Positions 8,333-17,784 of a stretch of DNA of 64,000 nt are shown piece by piece; position 1 is the first letter of the stretch, and each line of letters starts with the position of its first letter. The DNA is from Bacteroidota bacterium (GTDB lineage Bacteria > Bacteroidota > Bacteroidia > Palsa-965), in NCBI GenBank assembly GCA_013298545.1, contig JAAFIA010000006.1, forward strand, positions 24,500 through 88,499, in the 5' to 3' direction. Under the pieces are notes generated by a model. That model worked only from the letters and a program-made list of their open reading frames with translations. It was not told the origin of the DNA and did no database searches. Position numbers and translations under genes: made by a program.

Positions 8333-9661
8333 ATGAAACGAGCTTCCTCATTTTACAAGCCAAAAGACTATGCCGAGCAATTGGTCTTTGATCCACTTCC
8401 GGGAAAGATGGTTACGCGTTGGTGCATTGGATTATTGATTGCGCTCATACTGGTACTTGCTTTGCCTTGGACGCAAACAGTTAACGCTTCGGGAAAACTC
8501 ACGACGCTTCGCCCACAAGATCGTCCACAAGAAATTCATTCCATTATTGCTGGTCGTATCGAAGAATGGTATGTTCAAGAGGGGCAATTTGTGAAACGTG
8601 GCGATACGATTGTACGACTTTCTGAAACGAAAGAAAAGTTTTTAGATACGGCATTGATTGAACGTATTCAAGAACAAGTTGCAGCAAAAGAAGGCTCGCA
8701 ATCTTCTATCACGTTGAAAGTAGAGGCGTTGAAACGTCAGATCGGGGCCTTACAAACCGCGCGTGGCCTGAGCATGAATAAAGCCGAAAATAAATTGCGC
8801 CAGGCGCAGTTCAAAATTGCAGCTGATAGTTCGGAGCTGGTGGCTGCCATGGTTGATTACGAAATTGCCTCGGCTCAATTGCTTCGTGCAGACTCACTCC
8901 TTCGCAAGGGTTTGATCTCGATGGTGGACCATGAACGCCGAAAACTGAAAGTGCAGGAATCAAATGCAAAACGTATTTCGCTCGAAAATAAATTGCTTGG
9001 CGCTCGCAATGAAATGTTAAACGCCTCGATTGAAATTAGTTCTATCGAAGCCGAATACCTCGATAAAGTATCGAAGGCCGAATCGGATATGAACAGTACG
9101 CTTTCATATTTGTACGAAACGGAAGGCGAATTATCGAAGATGAACAATGAGTATGTAAACATGCAATTGCGCCGTGGATTTTATATGGTTACTGCTCCGC
9201 AAGATGGCTATGTCGTGCAAGCGCGGGTGCAGGGTGTAGGCGAAACCGTCAAAGAAGGGGATGTAATTATTACTATTGTTCCAAACAAACCACAACTTGC
9301 CGTAGAATTGTATGTAGAGGCCATGGATATTCCATTATTGAAAGTAGGACAAAACGTACGTTTGCAATTTGATGGATGGCCCGCTTTAGTTTTCTCGGGA
9401 TGGCCGGGTACAAGTTTTGGTACATTCGGAGGACGTGTAGCCGTTATTGACAACATGGACACAAAGGGGCGTTACCGCATTCTTGTTGTTCCTGATACTG
9501 CTGACATCGTTTGGCCCGAACAAATTAGAATGGGATCGGGTGCGCGTGGTTGGCTGCTGCTCAAAGATGTGGCTGCTGGTTACGAAATTTGGCGGCAAAT
9601 CAATGGATTCCCGCCTGAATACACAGGCGAAACTTCACCAAAAGAAATTAAAGAAAAATAA
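8333..9661 (+). CDS. HlyD-family periplasmic adaptor
   Basis: 442 residues. One N-terminal membrane anchor (about 31-47) is followed by a split biotinyl-lipoyl domain (IAGRIEEWYVQEGQFVKRGD near 75-95, and MVTAPQDGYVV near 285), a long alpha-helical hairpin of about 150 residues between the two halves, and a beta-barrel domain with QNVRLQFDGWPA. This is the MFP/HlyD layout that bridges an inner-membrane ABC exporter to an outer-membrane TolC channel. It starts 3 bp after the exporter stop and ends 1 bp before the TolC start, so all parts are made in step. Confidence 0.9.
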   Translation: MKRASSFYKPKDYAEQLVFDPLPGKMVTRWCIGLLIALILVLALPWTQTVNASGKLTTLRPQDRPQEIHSIIAGRIEEWYVQEGQFVKRGDTIVRLSETKEKFLDTALIERIQEQVAAKEGSQSSITLKVEALKRQIGALQTARGLSMNKAENKLRQAQFKIAADSSELVAAMVDYEIASAQLLRADSLLRKGLISMVDHERRKLKVQESNAKRISLENKLLGARNEMLNASIEISSIEAEYLDKVSKAESDMNSTLSYLYETEGELSKMNNEYVNMQLRRGFYMVTAPQDGYVVQARVQGVGETVKEGDVIITIVPNKPQLAVELYVEAMDIPLLKVGQNVRLQFDGWPALVFSGWPGTSFGTFGGRVAVIDNMDTKGRYRILVVPDTADIVWPEQIRMGSGARGWLLLKDVAAGYEIWRQINGFPPEYTGETSPKEIKEK

Positions 9662-9662
9662 C

Positions 9663-11081
9663 ATGAAGTCGTTCCTATTCTTCTGTTGCTGTTTGTTTTT
9701 TGCTGGCAGTATGCTAGCCACTGATACGATTCCAACAATGACGTATTTCGATTTTGTACGCATGGTTACAACCAATCATCCGGTTGCAAAACAAGCTGCA
9801 TTGTTTTCCGAGTCGGCAAAGGCAGGTATGCTTGTTTCGCGTGGCCAGTTGGATCCAAAGCTTGAATCAAGTGCCGGTAGCAAAGAACTTGAAACCACAT
9901 CGTACTATACCTATTGGAATAGCACACTCAAAGTTCCAATCTGGTTTGGCACCGATATTAAAGTAGGGTACGAACAAAACACAGGAATCAATGCAAATCC
10001 TATTGATCGTACACCGGATGCAGGGTTGTGGTATGCTGGAATTTCTGTTCCGCTCGGTCAAGGACTTTTTATTGATGAACGTCGTGCAAGCATTCGTCAA
10101 GCGCAGTTAATGCCGATGATGGCCGAAGCCGATCAACTCAAAACAGTCAATGCGCTTTTGTTGCAAGCTACACAAGCCTACTGGAGTTGGTATGCCGCTT
10201 ATTACCGTTGGACACTTTTGGATCAAGCATGTGTGGTAGCCGAGCAACGATTTGAAGGTGTAAAAAATCGTGTGATACAAGGCGATCTTCCATCTATAGA
10301 TACCGTAGAGGCTTATGTTGCTGTTTTGGACCGTCAAAACATGCGTACGCAGGCGCGATACGAATACGAAAAATCGATCTTGATGGCATCTGTTTTTTTG
10401 TGGCGCGATGATGCAACACCGCTTGAGTTGAGTACCGATATTCGACCAAACATAGGAGGCGCAGAAATTACGCCAATGCCTATTGATAGTATGAATCGCA
10501 TGCTTGATCAAGCGCAAAAATCGCATCCTGATTTGGCAAAATTGGCCATCAAGCAAGAGCAATTGGCCATAGATCGGCAACTGCAAGCAGATAAGCTAAA
10601 ACCAAAATTACAATTGGATTATAATTTATTGGCCAAATCGCCGGATGCGCCTTTTGATGGGTATGATGGGTATTATACCAACAACTATAAATTTGGTGCT
10701 AGTTTTAGTTATCCTCTTTTTTTACGCCAAGAGCGTGGCAAACTTGCACAGGTAGAAATCAAGCAAGATCAAAATGCGTTTGACCAGCAACAACGTTTGC
10801 GAGAGATTAACAATGAAATTTATGCTGCCTATCAAGGAAGGTTGGCTTATGAGAAACAGGTTCAACTTCAGGAGAAGCAAGTAGCTTATGCGCAGGCGCT
10901 GCGCGATGGCGAACAAACCCGTTTTGAAAATGGCGAAAGTTCTTTTTTCCTCGTCAACACCCGCGAAATGGCTCTGATCAATAGCCAAATTAAACTTTAC
11001 GAGCTGCATGCCAAGTACGCTTTGAGCAAGGCCGAATTGCAATACTATGCTGGACAGCCTCTCGTTAAAGTAACAAACTAA
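9663..11081 (+). CDS. TolC-family outer membrane efflux protein
   Basis: 472 residues from the ATG at 9663. An in-frame extension back to 9447 lies inside the adaptor gene and lacks a signal peptide. The chosen start gives a clear signal peptide (MKSFLFFCCCLFFAGSMLA). Two repeated outer-membrane efflux halves follow, rich in long Gln/Ala/Glu helices, with the typical YPLFLRQERGKLAQ turn near 345-358. It would form the trimeric exit duct for the ABC/HlyD pump encoded just upstream. It converges with the alkD-like gene, with only 11 bp between the stops and no clear terminator. Confidence 0.88.
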   Translation: MKSFLFFCCCLFFAGSMLATDTIPTMTYFDFVRMVTTNHPVAKQAALFSESAKAGMLVSRGQLDPKLESSAGSKELETTSYYTYWNSTLKVPIWFGTDIKVGYEQNTGINANPIDRTPDAGLWYAGISVPLGQGLFIDERRASIRQAQLMPMMAEADQLKTVNALLLQATQAYWSWYAAYYRWTLLDQACVVAEQRFEGVKNRVIQGDLPSIDTVEAYVAVLDRQNMRTQARYEYEKSILMASVFLWRDDATPLELSTDIRPNIGGAEITPMPIDSMNRMLDQAQKSHPDLAKLAIKQEQLAIDRQLQADKLKPKLQLDYNLLAKSPDAPFDGYDGYYTNNYKFGASFSYPLFLRQERGKLAQVEIKQDQNAFDQQQRLREINNEIYAAYQGRLAYEKQVQLQEKQVAYAQALRDGEQTRFENGESSFFLVNTREMALINSQIKLYELHAKYALSKAELQYYAGQPLVKVTN

Positions 11082-11092
11082 TCGTGTTTACT

Positions 11093-11767
11093 TTATCTGG
11101 TGTGTTTCAATGCTTCTCGTTCACTGAGTGCTGAAAGTGTTGTTGTTGCAACAAATTTTCTAACGGCATTCGGATTTACGCGCGCGTATTGGCGCAAGGC
11201 CCAACCAATTCCTTTACGCACAAAAAAATCGGGATGATGTGCGGCTGCTTTTATAGTCGAAAACAAAACAGCTTCGTTTGTTTTTTCTTTCGCACCAAGT
11301 TGTACAATGATGGCCGAACGAATGAGCCATACATGATCGGATGCCAACCAGCGTTTTGTAACAAGTTCCAGTTGCGCTGGATATATAGAAAAATAAGCGG
11401 CACACAATTTCGGCGCAAGCACATCTACCGTATCCCACCAAGCGTTTGTAACAATTAATTCTTCAAACAAAATTAAATCATCTTGATTGAAATGACGTTT
11501 GTAAAGCAACGCGATTTCGAGTGCGCAATAATGAAATTCGCGCTCCTTTTTTTTCCAAAGCAAACGCATCAACGCGTGTAAATTTTCTTTAGGCAGCAAA
11601 CCATTATCACGAATGAATGCAGCGAGTATTTTTCGGCGTTGCGGTGTTTGAATGCCGAGAAATAGAAATTGATCGCGCAAATATGCTTGGGAAGATGCTG
11701 CTATTTTTTTATTGGCAGCAGAGGCAAGTGTGGCACTTAATTTTTTCAGGTAAAGATCTGGTTGCAT
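11093..11767 (-). CDS. DNA alkylation repair protein, AlkD-like
   Basis: 224 residues. The HEAT-like repeat pattern of the AlkC/AlkD DNA glycosylase family runs through the protein: FLGIQTPQRRKI near 32-43, WWDTVDVLAPKLC near 110-122, and the signature FVRKGIGWALRQYARVNP near 187-204. AlkD enzymes remove positively charged alkylated purines such as 3- and 7-methyl adducts without flipping the base. The Trp and Asp residues that contact the lesion in AlkD (WW near 110 and D113) seem present. It lies 7 bp after the antiporter gene on the same strand, so the two probably share a transcript. Confidence 0.88.
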   Translation of the reverse strand: MQPDLYLKKLSATLASAANKKIAASSQAYLRDQFLFLGIQTPQRRKILAAFIRDNGLLPKENLHALMRLLWKKKEREFHYCALEIALLYKRHFNQDDLILFEELIVTNAWWDTVDVLAPKLCAAYFSIYPAQLELVTKRWLASDHVWLIRSAIIVQLGAKEKTNEAVLFSTIKAAAHHPDFFVRKGIGWALRQYARVNPNAVRKFVATTTLSALSEREALKHTR

Positions 11768-11774
11768 AAACGCA

Positions 11775-13055
11775 TTAATTCAACGCAATAAACACAAACG
11801 CACCGGCAAAAAAACCAACTAGCGCGGGCAATGCCATTTTTTTCAAATACCAAATAAAATCAATACGCTCTAGCCCCATCACGGCAACACCTGCAGCCGA
11901 ACCAATAATTAAAATACTTCCACCCGTTCCGGCACAGTAAGCCAAAAATTTCCAGAAATAATGATCTATCGGAAAAACGTCGAGCGGATACATTCCTTGA
12001 GCCGCCGCTACAAGCGGAACATTATCAACCACCGCAGAAGCCAATCCTATTGACATGGTAATGGCGCTAATATTCCCAATACGATCATTCATCGCTTGTG
12101 CCAGTTCTTGCAACAATCCGGTGCTTTCTAAAGCACCAATGGCCAATAAAATTCCCAAGAAGAATAGAACACTCGGCGTATCGATCCGACGAAGCGCATG
12201 TGCCACCGAAAACACATCTTTCTCTTCGTCATTTTTTTTCTTGTGAATGATTTCGGTAACCACCCACAAAAGCCCTACGCCAAGCAATACCCCCATAAAC
12301 GGCGGCAAATGCGTAATGGTTTTAAAAACCGGAACAAAAAGTAAAACCAAAACACCGACAACAAAAACCAACAAACGCTCCTTCGTTGTCGATTCGGCAA
12401 CCGTTGTTTTTGTTTGCGACAAGATTGGCCGTTCCACATTTCCTTTCAATTGAAGAAAGAGCCAGAGCATGGGAACAGCAAGGGCTACAAGCGAAGGCAA
12501 TATCAGGCTTTTTACCAATGCCCAAGATGTCAAATTTCCACCCACCCACAGCATGGTCGTGGTAACATCGCCAATCGGACTCCATGCGCCACCCGCATTA
12601 GCGGCGATAATAACGACACCTGCATAGTACATGCGGTCTTTCGGATCGTTGATGAGTTTACGCAACACCGAAACCATCACAATAGCTGTCGTCAGATTGT
12701 CGAGTACCGCCGAAAGAAAAAAAGCGGTGATTCCAACAATTAATAGTAGTGTCCGTTTATTGGTGGTCTGTATTTTTCCGGTAATAAATTCAAATCCATC
12801 GTGTGCATCAATCAGTTCCACAATGGTCATTGCACCGAGTAGGAAAAATAAAATTCCAGCAATCTCACTCACATGCTCACTCAAATGCACCCCAACTTCG
12901 GCTGGCGCATGTCCTGATAAGGCATAAACAGTCCAACACGCAACACCGCATAAAAGGGCCGAAGCAGCCTTATTCAATCGAATGGTGTGTTCAAAAACAA
13001 TCGCCAGATAACCCAGAACGAAAAATACGATTAACAGCATGCGGTAAAAGTACAT
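11775..13055 (-). CDS. nhaD: NhaD-type sodium:proton antiporter
   Basis: 426 residues with about 12 membrane segments and no soluble domain. It fits the ion-transporter superfamily member NhaD: AVLDNLTTAIVMVSVLRKLI near 115-134 and the later inverted-repeat partner SAVVDNVPLVAAAQGMYPL near 337-355 hold the paired Asp-Asn motifs of the transport core, and GGAWSPIGDVTTTMLW sits between. NhaD exports Na+ or Li+ in exchange for protons and matters at alkaline pH or raised salt. Start is ATG 13055 (a second Met lies at 13040). It diverges from the amino acid permease with a short shared promoter region. Confidence 0.85.
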   Translation of the reverse strand: MYFYRMLLIVFFVLGYLAIVFEHTIRLNKAASALLCGVACWTVYALSGHAPAEVGVHLSEHVSEIAGILFFLLGAMTIVELIDAHDGFEFITGKIQTTNKRTLLLIVGITAFFLSAVLDNLTTAIVMVSVLRKLINDPKDRMYYAGVVIIAANAGGAWSPIGDVTTTMLWVGGNLTSWALVKSLILPSLVALAVPMLWLFLQLKGNVERPILSQTKTTVAESTTKERLLVFVVGVLVLLFVPVFKTITHLPPFMGVLLGVGLLWVVTEIIHKKKNDEEKDVFSVAHALRRIDTPSVLFFLGILLAIGALESTGLLQELAQAMNDRIGNISAITMSIGLASAVVDNVPLVAAAQGMYPLDVFPIDHYFWKFLAYCAGTGGSILIIGSAAGVAVMGLERIDFIWYLKKMALPALVGFFAGAFVFIALN

Positions 13056-13089
13056 ATTTCAAATTGTGTTGATATTTTCGATTCTTGGC

Positions 13090-13097
13090 TATATTTG
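13090..13097 (+). promoter_or_regulatory. -7 element TATATTTG for the amino acid permease
   Basis: Exact match to the Bacteroidota -7 consensus TAnnTTTG, 44 bp before the ATG at 13142 and just upstream of the divergent nhaD start. It supports 13142 rather than the in-frame codon at 13085 as the start. Confidence 0.6.
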
Positions 13098-13141
13098 ACA
13101 ATTCATCCATTTATACCAAACACTTTACTTATACCTCTACT

Positions 13142-14593
13142 ATGAGTCTTTTCAGAAAGAAAACACTAGAATCGCTTTTGGCGCAGGCCGCTGATTCGGA
13201 AAAAGGCCTCAAGCGAACGCTTGGTGCAGGCAGCCTCGTTGCTTTAGGAATTGGTGCCATTATTGGTGCTGGTTTATTTGTGCGAACGGCAGCAGCATCA
13301 GCAGATGCCTCTGGTTCTGCTGTAACGTTATCCTTCATTGTTGCAGCGGTTGGCTGTGCCTTTGCCGGACTATGTTATGCCGAATTTGCTTCCATGATCC
13401 CAATTGCCGGAAGTGCCTACACGTATGCATACGCTACCATGGGCGAACTCGTTGCATGGATTATTGGTTGGGCTTTGGTGCTCGAATACGCACTCGGCGC
13501 AGCGACCGTTTCCATTGCTTGGAGTGAATACTTAAACAATTTGCTCGGAGGTGCAATACCGTATGAGTGGTGTCATAGCCCGTTTGAATCTTTGGCTACC
13601 GGAGAACACGGCATTGTCAACCTTCCTGCATTAGGAATTTTGTTGGCACTCACCATGCTTTTGATCCGCGGAACACAAGCATCGGCCACGGTCAATGCCA
13701 TCATCGTTTTTGTAAAAGTTGCCATTGTACTCGCTTTCATTGCTATTGGTTGGCAGTTTATCAATCCAGAAAACCACACACCGTATATGATTCCAGAAGG
13801 CACACCAGGCCACGAAGGATTTTTCGAGCATGGTTTTGGTGGTGTGTTAGGCGGTGCGGCTATTGTATTCTTTGCCTTTATTGGTTTCGATGCTGTTTCT
13901 ACGGCGGCACAAGAAGCAAAAAATCCGAAACGCGATATGCCAATCGGAATTTTAGGATCGTTGGCAGTTTGTACTGTTCTCTATATTCTCTTCGGTCACG
14001 TACTCACAGGTGTTGCCAATTGGTCAGATTTTGCTGATCCAACAAAAGGAAAAGAAGCTTCCGTAGCTTATACCATCAAAACATATATGCACGGTTACCA
14101 ATGGCTCGAAACATCTGTAACGGTTGCGATTCTTGCTGGTTTCTCTTCGGTAATTTTGGTTATGCTCATGGGACAGAGCCGCGTATTTTTCTCCATGTCT
14201 AACGACGGTTTATTGCCCAAAGTATTCTCCGAACTTCATCCAAAACACAAAACACCTTACAAATCAAATTGGATTTTGTTTGTGTTTGTTGGTCTGTTTG
14301 CGGCATTCATCCCAGGAAGTGTTGCTGGTGATTTGACCAGTATTGGTACACTCTTCGCGTTTGTTTTAGTGTGTATTGGTATTATTCTCATGCGCCGCAG
14401 CGATCCAAATGCTGTTCGTCCATTCAAAACACCGCTAGTGCCACTCGTTCCAATTTTGGGTGTCATTGTATGCGGTTTAATGATTGTATCACTCGATGGT
14501 GTAACCCAACTTAGTGCGTTAATCTGGATGGCTATTGGTCTTGTGATCTACTTCATGTATGGCAGCATCAACAGTAAATTAAAAAATAAATAA
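13142..14593 (+). CDS. APC-family amino acid permease, cationic amino acid transporter type
   Basis: 483 residues from the ATG at 13142. About 12-14 membrane helices. The N-terminal GIGAIIGAGLFVRTA motif (helix 1, substrate and cation site of the APC fold) and the KNPKRDMPIGILGSL segment are typical of the YfnA/CAT-like branch, which moves basic or small neutral amino acids with protons. The C-terminal part has the FKTPLVPLVPILGV repeat of this branch. The substrate cannot be told from sequence alone. A related permease follows, but a terminator separates them. Confidence 0.88.
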   Translation: MSLFRKKTLESLLAQAADSEKGLKRTLGAGSLVALGIGAIIGAGLFVRTAAASADASGSAVTLSFIVAAVGCAFAGLCYAEFASMIPIAGSAYTYAYATMGELVAWIIGWALVLEYALGAATVSIAWSEYLNNLLGGAIPYEWCHSPFESLATGEHGIVNLPALGILLALTMLLIRGTQASATVNAIIVFVKVAIVLAFIAIGWQFINPENHTPYMIPEGTPGHEGFFEHGFGGVLGGAAIVFFAFIGFDAVSTAAQEAKNPKRDMPIGILGSLAVCTVLYILFGHVLTGVANWSDFADPTKGKEASVAYTIKTYMHGYQWLETSVTVAILAGFSSVILVMLMGQSRVFFSMSNDGLLPKVFSELHPKHKTPYKSNWILFVFVGLFAAFIPGSVAGDLTSIGTLFAFVLVCIGIILMRRSDPNAVRPFKTPLVPLVPILGVIVCGLMIVSLDGVTQLSALIWMAIGLVIYFMYGSINSKLKNK

Positions 14594-14608
14594 TCTGCTT
14601 GCTCACAC

Positions 14609-14649
14609 AAAACCGCCAGCCTACCACATCAGGTATGTTGGCGGTTTTT
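14609..14649 (+). terminator. Rho-independent terminator
   Basis: AAAACCGCCA pairs with TGGCGGTTTT, with a partly paired inner loop, followed by a T tract. It separates the two permease genes. Confidence 0.85.
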
Positions 14650-14663
14650 AATTTTTGTACCAC

Positions 14664-16133
14664 ATGTCTGATTCTGGTTTAAAACGTAGTCTTGGTCTTC
14701 TCGATTCCACCATGCTCGTAGCGGGTTCGATGATTGGCTCAGGAATTTTTATTGTGAGTGCAGAAATGTCGCGCGATTTGGGATCGGCGGGATGGCTGCT
14801 TGTGGCTTGGCTCATTACCGGAATCATTACGGCGTTGGCTGCGCTCAGTTATGGCGAACTTGCCGCCATGATGCCTGATGCGGGTGGACAATATGTGTAC
14901 ATCCGTCGCGCGTGGGGAAGAATGACCGCATTTTTATATGGCTGGACGGTTTTCGCTGTCATTCAAACAGGTGTAATTGCTGCGGTGGCTGTTGCTTTTG
15001 CAAAATTTACTGCGGTGTTTTTTCCTGTTCTCGCCGAGCCAATGATTTCCATTCCGATTGGCGATTCGCATCGGGTGATTAATTATGGTCAATTGCTTGC
15101 TGTTGGTAGTATTGTATTGTTGACCTTCATCAATGCGTATGGGTTGAAAAATGGTTCACTCATTCAGCGTGTATTTACATCGGCCAAACTCCTTGCACTT
15201 TTTGCACTCATTGTCATCGGTATCGGAAAGGGATTGAGCAGTGATGCGTTTTCTTTGAATTTTTCGGATGCATGGACCGCTACGTCAACAAAAGATGATG
15301 GCAACGGAAATTGGATTACAACGGCTTTAGCCGGAACGGCCTTGCTGGTCATGTTTGCAAAAACCATGATCAATTCGCTCTTTTCTGCCGATGCGTGGAA
15401 CAACGTAACGTATATTGCCGGCGAAATTCGTGAACCACATAAAAATATTCCACGAAGTTTAATTCTTGGTACTTGTATTGTAACCTTGCTTTATCTGCTT
15501 GCCAATGTGGCGTATCTGGGTTTGCTCCCTTTGCATGGATCGCCGACAGGAAGTGATGCTTGGTCGTTAGGCATTCAGTTTGCACAAAACGATCGTGTAG
15601 GAACAGCGGCAGCCACTCAGATTTTAGGCAATACGGCTGTAAGTATGATGGCGGTTCTGATTATGATCTCCACATTTGGTTGCAACAATGGATTGATCCT
15701 TGCTGGTTCGCGGTTATTTTATGCTATGGCCGGCGACAATTTATTTTTCAAAAAAGCGGCTCAATTAAATCGTACGTCTGTTCCGGCATTTGCGCTTTGG
15801 ATTCAATGCATTTGGGCGGGGCTGTTGTGCTTCACAGGAACGTATGGCGACCTGATTAAATTCGCCACATTTGCGTCGATGGTGTTTTACATTGTAACCA
15901 TTGCAGGTTTATTCCAATTGCGCAAAACCGAACCAGATACGCCACGCCCATACAAAGCATTGGGTTATCCATTTGTTCCTGTGCTATACATTTTGGCCGC
16001 TATTGGCATTGTGGTGGTCTTGATTTTTACCGATAGTCAAAATTCGTTATTGAGTTTGGGCATCATTGCGTTAGGCATTCCAATCTATTTGTTGCGGCGC
16101 GGCAAAAACGAAACCGCTGCTGCTAAAGAATAA
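14664..16133 (+). CDS. APC-family amino acid permease
   Basis: 489 residues from the ATG at 14664 (a TTG three codons upstream is less likely). About 12 membrane helices, with the helix-1 motif VAGSMIGSGIF and an inserted hydrophilic loop after helix 5 (TSTKDDGNGNW). The AEIREPHKNIPRSLILGT segment fits the LAT/amino acid exchanger-like branch. It differs clearly from the upstream permease, so they are not a recent duplication. A near -7 element (TAATTTTTG, one T too many) lies just before the start. The amino acid carried is unknown. Confidence 0.85.
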   Translation: MSDSGLKRSLGLLDSTMLVAGSMIGSGIFIVSAEMSRDLGSAGWLLVAWLITGIITALAALSYGELAAMMPDAGGQYVYIRRAWGRMTAFLYGWTVFAVIQTGVIAAVAVAFAKFTAVFFPVLAEPMISIPIGDSHRVINYGQLLAVGSIVLLTFINAYGLKNGSLIQRVFTSAKLLALFALIVIGIGKGLSSDAFSLNFSDAWTATSTKDDGNGNWITTALAGTALLVMFAKTMINSLFSADAWNNVTYIAGEIREPHKNIPRSLILGTCIVTLLYLLANVAYLGLLPLHGSPTGSDAWSLGIQFAQNDRVGTAAATQILGNTAVSMMAVLIMISTFGCNNGLILAGSRLFYAMAGDNLFFKKAAQLNRTSVPAFALWIQCIWAGLLCFTGTYGDLIKFATFASMVFYIVTIAGLFQLRKTEPDTPRPYKALGYPFVPVLYILAAIGIVVVLIFTDSQNSLLSLGIIALGIPIYLLRRGKNETAAAKE

Positions 16134-16231
16134 AAAATATTTCGTCGGTTTTATCAGTTTTTTTTACAGCCAAACGCGGTTTGTTGTTGAGGCAATCGTT
16201 CATCTTTAAGCCTCATCAACATTTTTTGTTT

Positions 16232-17161
16232 ATGGCAAACTTGCGCGATAGTTTTTCGTTTACCGACCGCGAGCGTTATGGCTTACTTGTTTTAGCACTA
16301 TTGATTTTGCTGAGTTGGGGCGGCATCTGGCTTCAAGGGAAATTCACCAAGCCACTCGAAACAAATTTTGCCGCTTTTGAACGTGATGTTCAAGCCATGC
16401 AAGCGGCTCAAAAAGTGCAACAATATTTACCGGAACAAAAAAACACCACAACCGATTTTAAAGACGAACAACAAGCGCCACGCTCCGTACTCGCAACGGG
16501 CGAACGTTTTTTCTTTAATCCAAATGGATTGCCCGAAGCAGATTGGATTCGTCTTGGCCTTTCGCCCAAACAAGCCAAAAGCATTAAAAAGTTTGAAGCC
16601 AAAGGCGGTCATTTCTACCGCAAAGAAGACGTTAAGAAAATGTTCGTGATCAGTAGTGAATTTTATACACGCATTGAAGAGTTTATTGTTATCCCTGAAT
16701 CCAACACACCGGAAAACAAAACCGCTTCTACGCAGGAATGGCCTGAGAAAAAAACAAAAGAACACCGTAAGGTCGAACTCAATGCTGCAGATTCATCGGC
16801 ACTGGTCGAGGTAAATGGCATCGGGCCAGTCTTTGCGAAACGTATCGTTGCATATCGGAAACGCCTAGGTGGTTTTCATTCAACGGCGCAGTTGCTCGAA
16901 GTATTTGGATTTGACCAAGAACGCCTCGATCAGGTTTCAAATGCGTTTTCCGTTGATTCCTCATACATTCAGAAAATCAACATCAATACCGCTGCTGTGG
17001 CCGATTTTAAAAAGCATCCCTACATTACACCAGCAGTTGCCAACGCCTTGGTCAATTACCGGAAAATGCATGGGCCTTTTGACGCCGTTGAAGCAATTCA
17101 GAGCTGTGTTTTGGTCAATGCCGATTTATACCGTAAACTTGCGGTATATCTGACCATCTAG
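16232..17161 (+). CDS. membrane-anchored helix-hairpin-helix protein, ComEA-like
   Basis: 309 residues from the ATG at 16232. A membrane anchor (about 18-36) follows a short N-terminus. The rest carries three helix-hairpin-helix units: one diverged (LPEADWIRLGLSPKQA), one near 190-225 (ELNAADSSALVEVNGIGPVF) and one near 250-285 (ININTAAVADFKKHPYIT). HhH units of the ComEA/T2SK group bind DNA non-specifically, and membrane-tethered forms act in DNA uptake. No other competence genes are seen here. Its TAG stop overlaps the GTG of apt by 1 nt, so apt is probably translated by coupling. Confidence 0.85.
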   Translation: MANLRDSFSFTDRERYGLLVLALLILLSWGGIWLQGKFTKPLETNFAAFERDVQAMQAAQKVQQYLPEQKNTTTDFKDEQQAPRSVLATGERFFFNPNGLPEADWIRLGLSPKQAKSIKKFEAKGGHFYRKEDVKKMFVISSEFYTRIEEFIVIPESNTPENKTASTQEWPEKKTKEHRKVELNAADSSALVEVNGIGPVFAKRIVAYRKRLGGFHSTAQLLEVFGFDQERLDQVSNAFSVDSSYIQKININTAAVADFKKHPYITPAVANALVNYRKMHGPFDAVEAIQSCVLVNADLYRKLAVYLTI

Positions 17162-17688
17162 TGAACACGATCCAATCCCTCATCCGCGATGTGCCTGATT
17201 TTCCAAAACCGGGCATTTTATTTAAAGACATTACGCCACTGCTGCAAGACGCAGCTGCCGGACGCGAAGTTGTAGCCGCTTTTAAAGCCTACGCTCAAAA
17301 ACTGAATATCGATGCGGTTGTTGGCATTGAGAGCCGTGGCTTTATGTTTGGCTATGCGTTGGCACTTGAACTAAATGTGCCGTTTATTCCGGTTCGCAAA
17401 TCGGGAAAATTGCCTTACCAAACCATTGGCGTTGAGTATGCACTCGAATACGGCACTGCTAAAATTGAGATGCATGTCGATGCGTTGAAGCCGGGCATGC
17501 GCGTGTTGGTACACGACGATTTACTGGCTACGGGTGGAACGGCGGCAGCAGCGGCCCAACTCATTGAAATGCAACAAGCCAAAGTCGAAGCTTTTACGTT
17601 TGTCGTAGAACTCGACTTTTTGAAGGGCCGCGACCCACTCAAAGCCTTTAGCAACGAGGTATATAGCCTTGTTCGCTATGCAGACTGA
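17161..17688 (+). CDS. apt: adenine phosphoribosyltransferase
   Basis: 175 residues, the usual length for Apt. It converts adenine and PRPP to AMP and pyrophosphate in purine salvage in the cytoplasm. The PRPP motif VLVHDDLLATGGTA lies at about 115-128, and the N-terminal DFPKPGILFKDITPLL and GIESRGFMFG segments match Apt closely. Translation starts at GTG, whose G is the last base of the preceding stop codon. Confidence 0.95.
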   Translation: MNTIQSLIRDVPDFPKPGILFKDITPLLQDAAAGREVVAAFKAYAQKLNIDAVVGIESRGFMFGYALALELNVPFIPVRKSGKLPYQTIGVEYALEYGTAKIEMHVDALKPGMRVLVHDDLLATGGTAAAAAQLIEMQQAKVEAFTFVVELDFLKGRDPLKAFSNEVYSLVRYAD

Positions 17689-17730
17689 TTTTACTTGCTA
17701 GGTGCGCATCGGAATTTGCTTCTGATGATG

Positions 17731-17738
17731 TAAATTTG
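17731..17738 (+). promoter_or_regulatory. -7 element TAAATTTG for the acyl-CoA dehydrogenase gene
   Basis: Exact TAnnTTTG match 46 bp before the ATG at 17785. Confidence 0.5.
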
Positions 17739-17784
17739 CACTCCGATTCTAAAAATCGGGGACAACGCAAATACACAACATACT

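Noticed and set aside
9447..9662. N-terminal extension of the TolC protein
   Set aside because: It lies in the HlyD gene. The ATG at 9663 gives a normal signal peptide.
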